A stretch of 64,000 bases of DNA from Sepioteuthis lessoniana. Its lineage: Eukaryota > Mollusca > Cephalopoda > Myopsida > Loliginidae. Where the stretch lies: contig OY757904.1 in NCBI GenBank assembly GCA_963585895.1, forward strand, positions 68,963,865-69,027,864. The letters run 5' to 3'. The position numbers and the translations under genes are program-made. Every line of letters starts with the position of its first letter. Position 1 is the stretch's first letter. The notes below the pieces were generated by a model that saw only the letters and a list, made by a program, of their open reading frames with translations, searched no databases and was not told the origin of the DNA. This document shows, piece after piece, positions 12,270 through 25,080 of the stretch.

Positions 12270-14420
12270 AAATAGAAACCTGCTTTTGTAAAATCTAGAT
12301 AGGGACAATTCACTATAACTCAATTGCACATTGATCACAAGCTACGCTGTTAGATATTTTCACACCAAAAGCGTAGATTTAGCTATTAATAGAAAAGTTG
12401 ATTTTCCTATTCAAACAATATGAAGGACGTATTTAAAAATGTTGTCAGAGAGAAATTTAAAAAATAGCAAAAAATATGAAAGTTGACCATAATCAGAACC
12501 ATTTGTAGTAATTATTAAAAAAATATCTCAGAGTATTTTGTCATATTAAAATGAAATATGAATTTAAAAAAACAAAAAACTCTTAAACAATTAAACAGAA
12601 TGTAAATATACACCTACAATTGTCACAAATCGTAAACTTTCAGGCGAATGTTAAACCCCTTTGAGTTGACAAGCTGTTAAGATCAATCAATCATTTCATT
12701 ATGATATCTAAGTAGTCTTCCAAAAATACCCATTCTGTAATCCATAACTTTTACTCTTTGACATTTTTTAGATAGTATTTAAAAAATTGATTAATTGATC
12801 TCATAGAAGGAAACAACAATAGAAAAGTATTTTGGGGGGATGGACTCATCCTCATTCTTAATACTTCTTCGTGATGCCTTTTATTGTATAATAAAGTCTT
12901 TATAAAGGTTGATAAATAAATCCACAGCCTAACAATAAAAAGTAACATTTGATATCTTGAGAATATTCTTTGTCAATGCACTTAAGCAATTTTTCTCCAT
13001 TATTCACATATTTCAAACATGACATAGTTCAATCACAGCTCAAAATTCAGCGAATAACCACGTCATTCTGATTACTTATTGATCGACGTTTATATATGTT
13101 CGTTTATATTTGCACTCGATGACATCAGAATCAAAATTACATTTTAAACATCTTGCAATAACTAACATATTTGTAATTCTCAATATATTACAGTGCACAA
13201 AATATAAACGTGTTGTAAATAGTTTGTCGACTAATAAATTGTAAAAGTGGACCTTTCTTTATATAGCCATATTGTCATGTGCTAATTTGTTTCATGGTGA
13301 AAAGATAGAGTTAAATTAGATATAATAAAAATTCAAAATTTCAAATAAAGACAACGGAATGACAAATATCTAGCTACTTACTTTTCATATTTATAAATTT
13401 CTCTCTTGTATTTCACGATTAGATACATGCTTTCTCAACGGTAGTATTAATGTCAATATAATTTCTTCAAACATTTTACGTTAAAACCACAATCCATGTT
13501 TTAAACTTTAGTACATTTATTGCCAAATTATTTTCCACTGTCAAAGCATCGGCGATTAAAGAAAAATCATATACGACAAAAAAGTTAAATTGATGAAAAA
13601 TAAATCTTATTTTATATCCAGTTGTCATCTCGTATCACTGTTAGACGCAACTAATTTATCTCACGAAAATTAATCACATTTGATTAAACAGTACTCAGAT
13701 TTTAAATAAGTTTCTAAAGTTGGATATGTAAAAAAGAGTATATGGCATACATGCTTCATTTATAACAATCTTGACAAAAATCACACATATATTTAAGTCG
13801 ACAAATCTCCCAAGAGTTGCTTATATTTAAAGAAAATAAATTTCTTCGAAACCCTCTGAAATTTCACTGAAGAGAATTAACTTCATACAATACAAACTTT
13901 TAATTATTAAATCCCTTTTTTGTTAAGTGACTAAATCATTTTTGTAATATTTGCTATTTGTAAAAGTTGTAAGTAAATATACAATTGATGTAAGATGGTT
14001 ATAAAACTACGACTAAAGTATTGATTTACTTGGTATAGACAAGTATTCTGGTGAATTGTGAATAAATAATCAACGTTTAAGATTACATACAAAACATTAT
14101 AACATTACAACAAGTAATAGTAATGTTTTTCTTAATTTTTTTTCTAAATCGTACATGTAAATACATGTAGAATCAACTGTAAATATTAAACAGGAAAGGC
14201 TGAAAGCAAAAGGCGATGAAAGTACCGTAAATTGCACAAAGACTGTACCACAAAGTGCTCAACCAGTGGTAAAGATTTAGCTTTTAACCGGTCGTATATA
14301 TCGACCCCTAATTTTGTAGCTATTTTTCAGGGTTAAAAAGTTCCACGCATTTGCCGCAATTAACTGAAAATGTTCAAGAAATAAAACCTATACTTGCTGT
14401 ATTAGTTCTATTATATAAAT
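12270..14420. other. Unannotated AT-rich stretch
   Basis: About 2.1 kb with no recognised gene, LINE, SINE or long microsatellite. Very AT-rich with short open frames only. Confidence 0.55.
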
Positions 14421-14422
14421 AT

Positions 14423-14424
<2 letters not shown>

Positions 14425-14482
<58 letters not shown>
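14425..14482. repeat. (TA)n microsatellite
   Basis: About 58 bp of AT repeat lying inside a plus-strand frame (14351-14665) that is otherwise unremarkable. A small (GACA)n run, about 35 bp, follows at 14797-14832. Confidence 0.96.
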
Positions 14483-14486
<4 letters not shown>

Positions 14487-14839
14487 TGGCGATTGTTTTT
14501 CTGCCATCTAATAAAAAAATCAACTATACAAATCGCTACATGAACGAAATATGTCCATTGTGCTTACATACAATACAAAAGACAACTTATCACTTCTGGA
14601 TTGCAGAGATTCTATTGGGTGAGGGAATACGAAAATTACATATCCTACCAAAACGCCGCGGCTGATAGATCTTTTGGAAACAAACATAAAGTATATGGAG
14701 ATATATCGGCCTACAAGCAAGACAATGAAGATTACGAATGAATGTTACAACAAGAATTAATTTCTACCAACGGAGCATGTGAGCATGCGTGAGAGAGGGA
14801 GAGACAGACAGACAGACAGACAGAGACAGAGATTTCAAA

Positions 14840-16085
14840 TCGGCGTTATGCGATTTTATCTTATTTATTTCATTGATTGGTACTGAATAACACATAATGT
14901 TTTTTAAGGTTTTTATTGGTTTTAAAGTCAGTTTATATCCATGGAATTATTGTAACAATTTGAAAGAAAATTAAAAATCATAGTCGTTTAATTTAACCAT
15001 TAAAAACCAAAAAAAAACATGATCATTTTATTTCATATAACCATTTAAGAATTCAGACTTATTACAACAAATCTAGACTACGTATATAACATAAAAACCT
15101 AAATGGATTATTACTATATTTGCCTTTAATTTCTGTAACCGGATTGCTATAATATTATCCGTGTTAAATTCTCCTGTTAACCATCTCTGTCAACACATTA
15201 TTAGAATCTTCCCCATATAGTCTCCGTAATATCAGTTCTGCTTTTCTAATAAAGATACACCCGTAATGTTATTATTTTTTTAGATGAGTTTGTACGCAAC
15301 CTTTAGTATACGCAACATTTCACTCATTCTTTTTCGTTTTTTTTTTCTTATTTCTTCCTTAGGAATAAATAATTTATTTCTTATTTCTTCCATGGGAAGA
15401 AAAAAAAATTATAATTTTTTTCGAGATCAAAAGTATTCCATAAAAAGTTGTATGTGATTTTTTTTTAACTTGCAAAATTAGTTAGTTAAATTAATGCTAT
15501 ATTTAAATATGCTCTAACAAGTACGACGCAGAACACCTGCTCATTGTTTTGAAGGTATCGTATCCGAACATCTCAAAGTAATTCTTACATGATGAAAATT
15601 AGTTTTTAGTTCAGGCAATCATGTTGAATTGGGCCCAGTTTCTTTCACAACAGTCACTAAGAGAGTTCCGTTACTATCAAGGTTATTTACTTAACATTAA
15701 CATTATAATCTTATACAAAAATAGATCTATGGTCAGCGAAAAAGAACACCTGCTACTATAATTTTCATTGGAAAGCATATTTGATATTTATTGTTATTAA
15801 AAGATGACTAGAGCTAAGTTTATCTGTTTATTTTAAGATAATTGGAAAGTACTATGGCAGCGTATTTAAGTCAAATTGAAGCCCACAGATGACATATGTC
15901 TTTCAATTCTACGTGCCTGCAATGTTTCCTGATAATTATTCATAAAATCTGATTAAAATATTTGATAATATTGTACGATACATCTTGATGATTCGATGGC
16001 TGCAGCTGAAGCACTATCGGGGGATTTTAGCACATGAATATAGCTATATAGTTCTTAAAAATAAACATTTAGATCTATTTTTACA
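14840..16085. other. Unannotated AT-rich stretch
   Basis: No gene or recognised element. 15340-15410 contains a near-duplicate of a CTTATTTCTTCC motif about 35 bp apart, followed by poly-A and poly-T runs. Confidence 0.5.
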
Positions 16086-16087
16086 AT

Positions 16088-16269
<182 letters not shown>

Positions 16270-16289
16270 CGCTCGTTGACACGGTGACT

Positions 16290-17815
16290 AGAGTTGAAAT
16301 TCTGGAGGAGGCTGTTTACAGTTCAAACAGAGAAAGAAGGGAAGGTTTTCATCCACAAATGACGCTTCCAGCGTCTGGTAAATTTAGGGCAGAATGTTGT
16401 CTTTAATTGCTTAGGATGCAACCTAATTCTAATTATTTATAAAATTCTGACGTGCAAGCAAAAATAGTCAAGAAATGAAGACTCCGAATTATTTACACAT
16501 CAAAAAATATTAAGACACGCATACGAAGACAATCTTCTTCAACTTATGGAATCGCGACCCTCAGACACAACTCAGCATATTATCAAAAGACCATGAATAA
16601 AGTCTTCTACTAATAAATTTTCACAGAAATTATTCGTGATTCGAATGTGAACATCAAAACTACACAGTTTTCTTCGGCAATAAATGTTAGGAATTTCTTC
16701 GGTAAAACTGCAACTAACCCCTTGGAAATAACATACGAATAACAACCAAATTCTGACAATTAATAACTAAAAATTTTAGATCAACAGTCCAGCTAGCGTT
16801 CAACTTCCGCAAAGGAACCCTGCGAAGTATACAAATTCTTCAAAAAAATTACTTCATTCAACTTTTGTAGAAAAAGAAAAAAAAAACTCTCAAAGAAACT
16901 ATTTTACAGATGAATGGGAAAAAAACTCAGAACCAGGAAATCGAGATTTCCTGAATAGAAATATTTTGCTCTGAAATAATTCAATAGAAAATTCCGGCTA
17001 AACAAAAAGATCTAATATTTCTTCACGGAGAAAGAAACGTTTCTCCCATGACAGTCTCTGTTTCTTGAAATCTACTTTTAGCAAAGTCAGCAACAAGTAA
17101 ACTTCAGCCTTTTGAATTTCGACACTGACTTCATTGCATCTATGAATATAAAACATTAATCCTAACAAAACAGGATAGCCCAACAAAGTTACAATTCATA
17201 GAATAATCACAGTTGTAATCAAAATATGGAAAACACATTCAGCTGTTATAGAGCAATAAATGCATCACTTAACATGCTGTAATAATGCTGACTCACTAGA
17301 GTTTAAGCAAAAAGATTCGACTATATTCAAGTACATCGACTCCATGGCGCATGTATTTTTTTCAACAAAGAAAATTTAAAACAAAAACGAATTTGAAAGC
17401 ACAATTTTATCTTCAAAAATCGACACTGAATCTCAAACATCGTCTACAAAGATACTCAATGAAACTCTGCAATCCCTCCAGCATTTTCTTTTTAACCGAT
17501 TTTCTCTGCAAACAATGCCTAATTTTTTATCTTCTGCACTTACGAAATTCACCGACTTGCATTTTATGCAAAATTGGATATTATGTTACTCTTCGACGAA
17601 TATTCGAAAAACTGCATGTTTCTTGTATTACATACTACTATTGATAATAAGTTATTCAAACACAACTATGACAGATCATATGAAACACAGCGACAACAGC
17701 AACAATATAAATATTATCTCAAAACAGACTTCAACCAGCCAGGGACGAAACTAGACATATCAAATAATGGAACTTTTCATCAAAGAATACAAAATTTATA
17801 AAAACAGGCAAAGAT
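16290..17815. other. Unresolved stretch with a decayed-coding look
   Basis: Base composition is less AT-skewed than the neighbouring DNA. Several short plus-strand frames overlap (17351-17801), and 16500-16560 reads HAYEDNLLQLMESRPS in one frame. No domain, splice pattern or repeat family could be assigned. It could be an old transposon or pseudogene remnant, or simply chance. Confidence 0.25.
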
Positions 17816-17819
17816 CAGA

Positions 17820-18780
17820 AGCTTACCCATATCAAGTCGTATGTACATTTTAACCATTTTATTGTGTTGTAATATTGATAAGCATTGGGAATTTTTTGGT
17901 TTGTTCCGATATATACCAATATAAATCCAGAGGGGAAATATTTACGGACAATTAATTGATTTCCATTATTTAAAAAAGGCGTTCATTTTTTTTTATAAAA
18001 AAAAAAAAAGAGGCTGGGAAAACTGTAAGTTCTGTATCTACAGTTTGAGATGGGCCTATTTACAATTCTTTAAATATTTCAAAGAGGAAAATATTTGAAG
18101 TTTCGGCAGAAAACCTGAAGTATCAAAACCCCGAGGAATTTAAGAAATCTTTCCACTCCTAGATTTTTGAATATACATTCTTTATCAATAAGATTCCCAA
18201 ACAAAACTTTAAGTCTCTTATCTAACTTTTAGCCAACTACAATCATAGAAACAAACGATGAAATGTATATTGCTTTTGTAAATTTAGAGACGCATTCTGC
18301 AAACTACAGAAAACATATGATTGTATTTATTTTGAGTGAAAATCTGACATTAGGTTCCTTCAAGTATATATTTAATTTCAGACATCAGTGAATTATCTTA
18401 AATTGAACAAAAATATTTTGTTTATCTAGATGAGCTTATACGTAGAATATAGTTTCTGGCTACTGATATTAAGCTTTACTAGCACATATATTTTAGCGTC
18501 ATAAGATATTTTCGCACAACGTAGTGAGATCTTCACTCAAAGAGCATTTGTACAGACAAAATAGATTAACTAGAGCCCTAGGCTAAACAGAACAGCTAAA
18601 TCAAATTCATGAACTTTTCTTTCTTGTAATATAAATATTGGAGAATATCTACGGTCTAACTGATATTATATTTTCTTTCAAAAATAATTTGTAACTTTTG
18701 TTTGCAAAAATTACTGAAGTTGAACAGATAAATTCATTAAATTCGTACAGCTATGTTTTATTCAATCACTTACGTATTTT
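17820..18780. other. Unannotated AT-rich stretch
   Basis: No recognised gene or repeat, apart from a poly-T/poly-A switch at 17988-18009 that could form a short hairpin. Confidence 0.5.
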
Positions 18781-18781
18781 T

Positions 18782-18782
<1 letters not shown>

Positions 18783-18848
<66 letters not shown>

Positions 18849-19139
18849 TTAAAGAAAAAAACCAAAGACCGGTTAATTTAGGATTATAAATTTATTTCCA
18901 TATCTGAAGAAATCCTGTTATATTTTTCTTTGTGTTTTTGGTTCACACCAGAAACTGAGAAACAGAATGGAAATAAATTTATAATCCAAAATTAACCGGT
19001 CTTTTTTTTTTTTCTTTAAAGAAATATTGCTCAGTAAGAATTTACATTGAGCTCTCCACCAGGAAAATGTATATGTTCAGCTCCTGAATGATTTTCTTGT
19101 CCTGAAGGAATTACTCCCAACTCTGGTTTAACTGGACCG

Positions 19140-19210
<71 letters not shown>
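18783..19210 (-). mobile_element. Palindromic foldback element, copy 1, bounded by (TA)n
   Basis: A (TA)n block (18783-18846) is followed by a left arm at 18847-18901 starting CTTTAAAGAAAAAAACC, a central segment, and an inverted right arm at 18967-19021 ending with TTTTCTTTAAAG. Then come 120 bp of non-palindromic sequence (19022-19141) and a second (TA)n block (19142-19209). The same order in reverse is found at 57301-57737. Here the inner part of the left arm is missing: the GGTTCACACCAGAAACTG segment is present once instead of twice, so only about 50 nt of each arm still pair. No coding sequence. Looks like a non-autonomous foldback/MITE-type element of unknown superfamily. Confidence 0.75.
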
Positions 19211-19211
<1 letters not shown>

Positions 19212-19450
19212 GAAATGACTTAGATGAAGAGTTCTAAATACAAAGCATAGTGTAGATCGTGATGATTCGGTCTTTTTATTTGTTAATGAATCATGCTCTC
19301 AGTAAATATGGCTGTAAAGGAAATATTTATAAATATCAATAAAAATCTTTGTCGCATAAAAAATTGATATTTGTATACACATAATGAACAGATATATTTT
19401 AGTTGACCTCTAGAGAGCATATACTCTCTTAACACACTTTAAATACGCAC

Positions 19451-19552
<102 letters not shown>

Positions 19553-19774
19553 CAAAAAATGGACTTATATGGAATAATTCATATGTAGAATATACAAGTT
19601 TCAATGTATTCCAAGAGAGTGCTCAACGTATGCCTATCTATATATATAAACATGTATATAAAAAACTCACATAAAGAGCAATTAAATCAACAATATCAAG
19701 GTAAAACTCAACAGGGTTTTTGCCATCCTACTATTGCATAACATCTGTTGAGTATTTGATTATCCTAATAATAT

Positions 19775-19965
19775 ATCCCGGTCTATGGTCTAGTGGATAG
19801 AGTGTTGGCCAATGCTCAGGTCGAGTCATACCGAAGACTCAAAAATTATACATGTCTGCTTTCTTAGCACCGGCTATTATAAAGTAGGGTTCAAGAGCAA
19901 TGTTGAACGATACAGAGAAAGGTAGTGCGTACTCCCCTACACCCTGTTTAATAGCATATCCATCA
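19775..19965 (+). mobile_element. tRNA-derived SINE, family A
   Basis: The head resembles a tRNA with an A-box-like TGGTCTAGTGGATAGAG and a degraded B-box-like GGTCGAGTC. The body continues with GAAGACTCAAAAAT, a motif shared with the copies at 54045 and 60345. The degraded B box and lack of a foldable full cloverleaf argue against a working tRNA gene. Confidence 0.65.
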
Positions 19966-20074
19966 TTGTATGTTATGTAAAGCCCAAGCCATCTTTGTAG
20001 AAGATCAATAGTTTTACTGTCTATCCCATACTTTGGAGTGATAGGAGTTTCCTAGCATTCTAATATAAAACTGG

Positions 20075-20157
20075 ACTTAATTATGCTACTGGATTCGAAC
20101 ACTCTTCCTAATATGTCGCAGTCAGCACGTTAGCCCTACTCCACGGAGAATACTGCC
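20075..20157 (-). mobile_element. tRNA-like SINE head fragment
   Basis: On the minus strand a head-like GTGGAGTAGGGCTAACG is followed about 35 nt later by GTTCGAATCC, a good B box. The body beyond it is degenerate and only loosely resembles family B at 24298 and 61525. Confidence 0.45.
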
Positions 20158-20159
20158 TT

Positions 20160-20930
20160 AGCAATTTAGCTGCATCTAAAGAGTCAAGTGTTTTATTATG
20201 GAGTGAACAAATTTCATACACGTGCTTTATTCATCCAGAAGGGAATGTTAATATATTTTTTCCTTGTTTTTCTTTTTTAAAAAATTTGTTTTCCATCGCG
20301 ACTGTCTCAGTGAAAATAAACATTTTTTGAGGAAGCCGTGATAATGCAATTGACAAGTAATCCTACTGTGTTTAACTGAGCCTCACAAGAAGAAATGCTG
20401 TTCTAATTAGTTTCCCAAAATAGTTAATAACACTTTATTTAATCTTATAGGAGAGGGATTCAGTAGATGCTGTAAGTATAGCATTTTTGCTTGATTATAT
20501 GTAACAGTCAAGAGGAAAACTAAAAGTTAAATCGATATATCTCGAATTGTCACTTTTATATAATAGAATATTTGTTTACAAAATTTAGTGATTTTTCTTC
20601 GAGAATAATATAGACTTCAAAAATAATGTAAAAAAATTATTGGTCAATATTCTTTTCAAAAATCTTTTAAACTATGGAACTATACAGACTGTTCGGCAAA
20701 ACACTTAAAAAATTTTGGCAAACGTATTTCTTCTAAGCTGAAATAATTATTTATATCAAATCTCTTACTTTCAATGCTTTCATTTAATAAAGGCAACCTA
20801 TACAATAACTTTTTGTGTGTGTCTAATATTAACTATTTCGGGGGAGAATATTTGAAGACGTAATTAACTTGCAAGTCAAAAAATAAAAGAAATATGTGCT
20901 AAAAGAGATTGTGGTTGCTAGCAGTTCACC
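20160..20930. other. Unannotated AT-rich stretch
   Basis: No recognised gene or repeat. Short A/T runs only. Confidence 0.5.
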
Positions 20931-20945
20931 TTATATATATATATA

Positions 20946-21250
20946 GTCATCCTCAGAAAGACTGTTTCGTTCTATCAGAACTCTTCAGTGTGGCTAGACA
21001 CGCACGACGCTGGGATCGAAACCCATCCAACTTTACATTAGACTAAACCTCAGACCACTCGGCCAACAAGCGGACAACGTTGGCTAAGGGAATTTTTAGG
21101 TATTTATATAGCAACAGCAGCAGCGTCAGTTTGTTTACATATTTATACTCTATCGGCTACAAGAGTGCTCAGTTCGTTCGAAGAGCTTTGCATTATGCGA
21201 GCGGCGGCCGACAATTCCTTCGCCAGAGTGCTCAACCCCCATGGAGGAGC
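20946..21250 (-). mobile_element. tRNA-derived SINE with (TA)n tail, unit 1
   Basis: On the minus strand a class II tRNA-like head contains GTTGGCCGAGTGGTCTGAGG (21048-21067) and the B box GGTTTCGATCCC (within 21009-21028). The body ends with GGATGAC and runs straight into (TA)n at 20933-20945, so the 3' tail is TA repeat rather than poly-A. The segment 21086-21250 is also shared with 23618-23748 and may be the upstream part of the same unit. A partial second unit follows at 21260. Confidence 0.65.
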
Positions 21251-21259
21251 GTATATATT

Positions 21260-21358
21260 GTCATCCACAGACAGACTGTTTCATTCTATAAGAACTCTTC
21301 AGTGTGGCTAGACACGAAGGACGCTGGAAGCCGGGATCGAAACCCATCCAACTTTACG

Positions 21359-21388
<30 letters not shown>
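21260..21388 (-). mobile_element. Same SINE, partial unit 2, plus (TA)n
   Basis: About 100 bp (21260-21360) closely matches 20946-21040, including GTGTGGCTAGACACG and GGGATCGAAACCC. A (TA)n block follows at 21360-21388. With unit 1 this makes a tandem arrangement separated by a short TATATATT. Confidence 0.7.
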
Positions 21389-21389
<1 letters not shown>

Positions 21390-21392
<3 letters not shown>

Positions 21393-22168
21393 CTACCGTA
21401 TTTTGATTTGTCTTTGAACACTTGGTTTACATTTTATTTTTTGTTGGCTTTTAACTTTTTTTCTTGTTTACTTTTTTTTTTTCAACTATAATTGTCATGC
21501 TCCAAGATGGACAAACAGTAGATATCGGGTAATTACGTTCATCAGACGAATTCCTGTTTTGTACACAATCAAATATACTGAAACCACTTTCTCGATCGCT
21601 TGTCAAAGATGACGACTATAACAGCGACTCTTATAAATTAAATGATTACTTTAACTTTAGAAGAAAAAAAAAGATAGAATAATTGAATAAAAAATGATTA
21701 ATGTGTTTACAAAGCAATTTTCTATTGTCATGAATTCGTTTGTCGCCACCAGCCATATAAACCAGCATGCATGATATAGGTAATGCTGGAAGACATAACA
21801 AAATTGAAAAGATTTTGCTGCAATAACATTATTTGGTTTGGATAATGAACATTAACGTCGACAGCTTTATCTTTTCAGTATGAATTCAATAGGAGTCAAA
21901 CATGACATATGTAGATAATCACTGAAATAAACATGTTTCACAACTTTACGCAAAATTCCCATTTAAAACAGCAAATAGATGTATTCATGATGCAATAAGT
22001 AATATGTATTTTTAAAATAAGTAACTATACTCGACTTGTTACATTTATATCCTCTTATATTCATTAAGCAAAATTTCCTCTGGCACAAACACTCCGATAC
22101 ACGTCAAATAGTTTAATTTAAGATATCCGTATATTTAGCCGTCAGCATTTTATATTTTAAGCTCTCTC

Positions 22169-22169
<1 letters not shown>
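21390..22169. other. Unannotated AT-rich stretch
   Basis: No gene or repeat family recognised. Confidence 0.5.

Positions 22170-22238
<69 letters not shown>
22170..22238. repeat. (TA)n microsatellite
   Basis: About 69 bp of pure TA repeat. Confidence 0.97.
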
Positions 22239-22242
<4 letters not shown>

Positions 22243-22554
22243 AATATTGTGGGTTAGATCAGTGAATTGCCTTACTGGATCTTATTTATTATGGATATAA
22301 AAACAAGATAGATGTCGAGAAAGAAACAAGCCTCGAGTAAAAAAGATATTTTACAAGAAATAAGCCGTTAAATTGAAATGCAGAATGGTAGAATAAGACG
22401 TTATTAAGTTAAGATAACTATTTTCAGGTTTAGTCTATTTCTAAATTTTACATAGTAGAAAGTTTTTCAATTGTCTGTTTAATACATATGTAAGAGCAAT
22501 TCATAAGGAAGCTGATACAGTTTTCTGAATATATTTACTTAACTATTCTGCTAC

Positions 22555-22690
22555 CTACCAGATTTGACACAATGTCAATTTCATCCTGTAATAGTTTAGA
22601 TTTTTCCTTCATTTAGGTAGGTTGTCCACCAAAGTCTTAAGTACCCAGTCTTCCCTACTATTTACAAATAGCTTGGTTGATTTTGGTATG
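22555..22690 (-). mobile_element. SINE family C body fragment
   Basis: The minus strand reads TAAATAGTAGGGAAGACTGG and later AAATTGACATTGTGTCAAAT. These correspond to TAAATAGTAGGGCAGACTAG and AAATTGACCTTGTGTCATAT in the fuller copy at 50128-50410. The tRNA-like head is missing. Confidence 0.6.
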
Positions 22691-22769
22691 GATCCTTTTG
22701 TTAATAGCATATCATAATTTGCGGGTCATACAATTCTAAAACATTACGTAAAACGTTAGCGGTACGTTA

Positions 22770-22920
22770 TAATTGAACGGTGGGGGTAAAAGAAAGTTCA
22801 TACATTTACCAAGGATATTAGTTCGAAAATAAGCTTAATAGTGTAACTGAATTTCGAACTCAGTGCGATGTCACAGTCCATTACGTTAACCACTACGCCA
22901 GGAATTATTTCCCTCACATA
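22770..22920 (-). mobile_element. tRNA-derived SINE, family B
   Basis: The minus strand has the A-box-like TGGCGTAGTGGTTAACG and the B-box-like GAGTTCGAAATTC. The body has the alternating TTCGAACTAATA...CCTT pattern seen in the copies at 24298 and 61525. Confidence 0.6.
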
Positions 22921-23239
22921 TATTCATGGGGAAAAGACATAATCATGTCTTCTTGAAGGGCAGTAAGATGAAGTGAAACGTAATCAACATCGACAAGGAT
23001 TTGAATTTGTGTCTTACATTCCGTTTCCTCCAATGATAACCACAAGCTTATGGCTCCGTGGATCTAAACGGTACTATAAGATAACTATAAACAAAGACAA
23101 GTTTGACCGAGCAATTTTTTCGGTAAGTCTGCATTTGAGTTCATGTAAATAGAATAGCAACATATAATCAAAATATTTTTGTAAAAGCATCTTTTAGGCA
23201 GATAACTAGAGATAGATTACTGAAAATGTTACGTGAGTG

Positions 23240-23400
23240 TGTATTTACTTAACCCCCCGAACAAGCTGGATGTGACACCAGTCAATTTTTAAGTGGTTTA
23301 GCTTGTCTGAATTCAGAGCTGTCCTTCTTCTAGACCAGTCGTCAGAGGAAAGTTAAAGAACCCAGTCTGCTCTAATACTATTCCTTGCCAGAGGGAGAAT
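23240..23400 (-). mobile_element. SINE family C body fragment
   Basis: The minus-strand order is CTCCCTCTGG, GCAGACTGGGTTCTT, GACTGGTCTAGAAGAAGGA, AAAAATTGACTGGTGTCACA and CGGGGGGTTAAGTAAAT. It aligns block by block with 50250-50410 on the plus strand. The tRNA head is missing. Confidence 0.7.
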
Positions 23401-23439
23401 AGTTCGATTCAATGTTATATATATATATATACATATAGT

Positions 23440-23747
23440 CATCCATAGACAGATCTGTTTCGTTCTATCAGAACTCATCAGTGTGGCTAGGCATATTAGC
23501 TTCCCGTAGCTGGGATCGATACCCAGTTGACTCAAACGCCAATTCAAGCTTCTCACCGTCAGCCACGAGGAGCCAGTAGCAGTGAACTAAATTTTAAATT
23601 TTTATGAATCACAATTACTATTGTTTACATGCATCCGTTTAACGGCTACCAAGAACTCAATTCATGTATGAAGAGACTTGCAATAAACACTAATGGCAAC
23701 ACGATTACTTCATTCGCCAGAGAACTCAACCCTACGTGGGTAGGGGA

Positions 23748-23748
<1 letters not shown>
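23440..23748 (-). mobile_element. tRNA-derived SINE with TA-rich tail, unit 3
   Basis: Matches the units at 20946 and 21260: GTCATCCATAGACAG, CAGTGTGGCTAGGCAT and GGGATCGATACCCAG on the plus strand. The upstream shared segment follows at 23618-23748 (CATTCGCCAGAGAACTCAAC). On the minus strand the 3' end again runs into TA repeats at 23416-23438. Confidence 0.65.

Positions 23749-23749
<1 letters not shown>

Positions 23750-23841
<92 letters not shown>
23750..23841. repeat. (TA)n-(TG)n compound microsatellite
   Basis: About 45 bp of TA followed by about 46 bp of TG, abutting the SINE unit at 23440-23748. Frames through it read Ile-Tyr then Cys-Val. Confidence 0.97.
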
Positions 23842-23843
<2 letters not shown>

Positions 23844-23844
23844 T

Positions 23845-24295
23845 AGAAAATGGCATTTCTATTAGTTTAATCAAATTGTGCAGAATTTATAAATTTATCT
23901 CGTCTTTTTCTATTTCAAAATGTCCTTGTACTGAAATATTTTTTCATCTATTCTACTTAATTATTTTTGGGGTTGTATTACATTCCATGAGTAATTATGT
24001 AGTTTAAGTCGGGTGTTAGCCGGCCTTTCCATTAGCAGATAATGGCTTAATCCCTAATAGAAACTTGATTCTAATTTCAAATTAAATTGAGTTAGAGTTT
24101 GTTTATTTTTTAATACTTATTGAACAGACAAAATTTGAAACTGGTCATAATAACTTTTCCCCATAAAGTTTTGTATTAAAACACTTAACAAAATTAGAGT
24201 GGGGAAAGAAAAAATTGCTTGAAATAACATATTCCGTTCATACACGTTCCCATAACATCGATTTTTGTTATTGATTACTTGAAAGTTCCGAGGGT
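23845..24295. other. Unannotated stretch
   Basis: AT-rich, no recognised gene or repeat. Confidence 0.5.
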
Positions 24296-24297
24296 GT

Positions 24298-24515
24298 TAT
24301 CGTGGTGTAATGGACTGCAGAATTGTAACTAACCGTGTTCAAACTCCAGTCACGCTATTACGTTGACTATCGAACAAATACCCTTAAGGAAAAATGAACC
24401 TTCTTATCCTCCCAGCTATGGGTTACATAATACCGCTAATGTTCTTCTAGAAGAATGGCTTTGACATCATATAACCTACGAAGGTTGATGAGCTACGAAA
24501 CAAAGAAACCAAACC
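24298..24515 (+). mobile_element. tRNA-derived SINE, family B
   Basis: The head reads TATCGTGGTGTAATGGACTG (A-box region) and then GTGTTCAAACTCCAG (B-box region), with body CTATTACGTTGACTATCG. The 3' end is CAAAGAAACCAAACCCAAAC. The head, the TTACGTTAACT block and the 3' end recur at 61525-61760. Confidence 0.7.
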
Positions 24516-24519
24516 CAAA

Positions 24520-25080
24520 CTTAAACGTAATTGTAAATGGTTATTTAGAAACAACATAAAACGTGTTTTGAAAAAGTAAACTTTCTCTTTAAAAAAGTGT
24601 TTACAACCTTGTAGAATATTGGCTACGATATGATCTATGAATACAATTTGAAATGATATATATCAATCTATTCTTTTGTCGACTACTTCTAATATCAAAA
24701 TTCCATTACTAGTAAATTCATTTGTTAAGACTGCATTTAACGTGTAAAATTTAATTCAAAAGTCTTAATGGTTCTAATTCCTTCCATTCTTGTGGTCTAT
24801 ATAAATAAAGACGATTGTTTAAGATCCCATCCTCACATGTAGTAATTATTTAAGATTTATAGTGATGAATTAACTGAATGACAGTCGGTCTGTAAAATTA
24901 TTTTGGCTGTGGAATAACTTATTTTTTAAATAGACTGGGTTACACTGAAATTTACGATTTTCTTCGTAAAGCAAGGGCCTTTGAGATTACTTAAGAACTC
25001 ATATTCGGAATTTATATTGCAATCAGAAATATGTCGGTGTTATTCCGAAGAAAGTGATAAATGGATAAACATATGATACT
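24520..25080. other. Unannotated AT-rich stretch
   Basis: No recognised gene or repeat. 25085-25165 beyond it is a degenerate (CA)n region. Confidence 0.5.

Noticed and set aside
12099-12338. Open frame with a long Cys-Val run
   Set aside because: Produced by the (CA)n array; no domain outside the repeat.
17351-17801. Three overlapping plus-strand frames as a possible gene
   Set aside because: No one frame is sustained, no domain is recognised, and no splice structure is evident.
21009-21067. Possible tRNA-Ser/Leu gene on the minus strand
   Set aside because: The same head recurs with the same non-tRNA body at 21260 and 23440; a tRNA-derived SINE explains it better.
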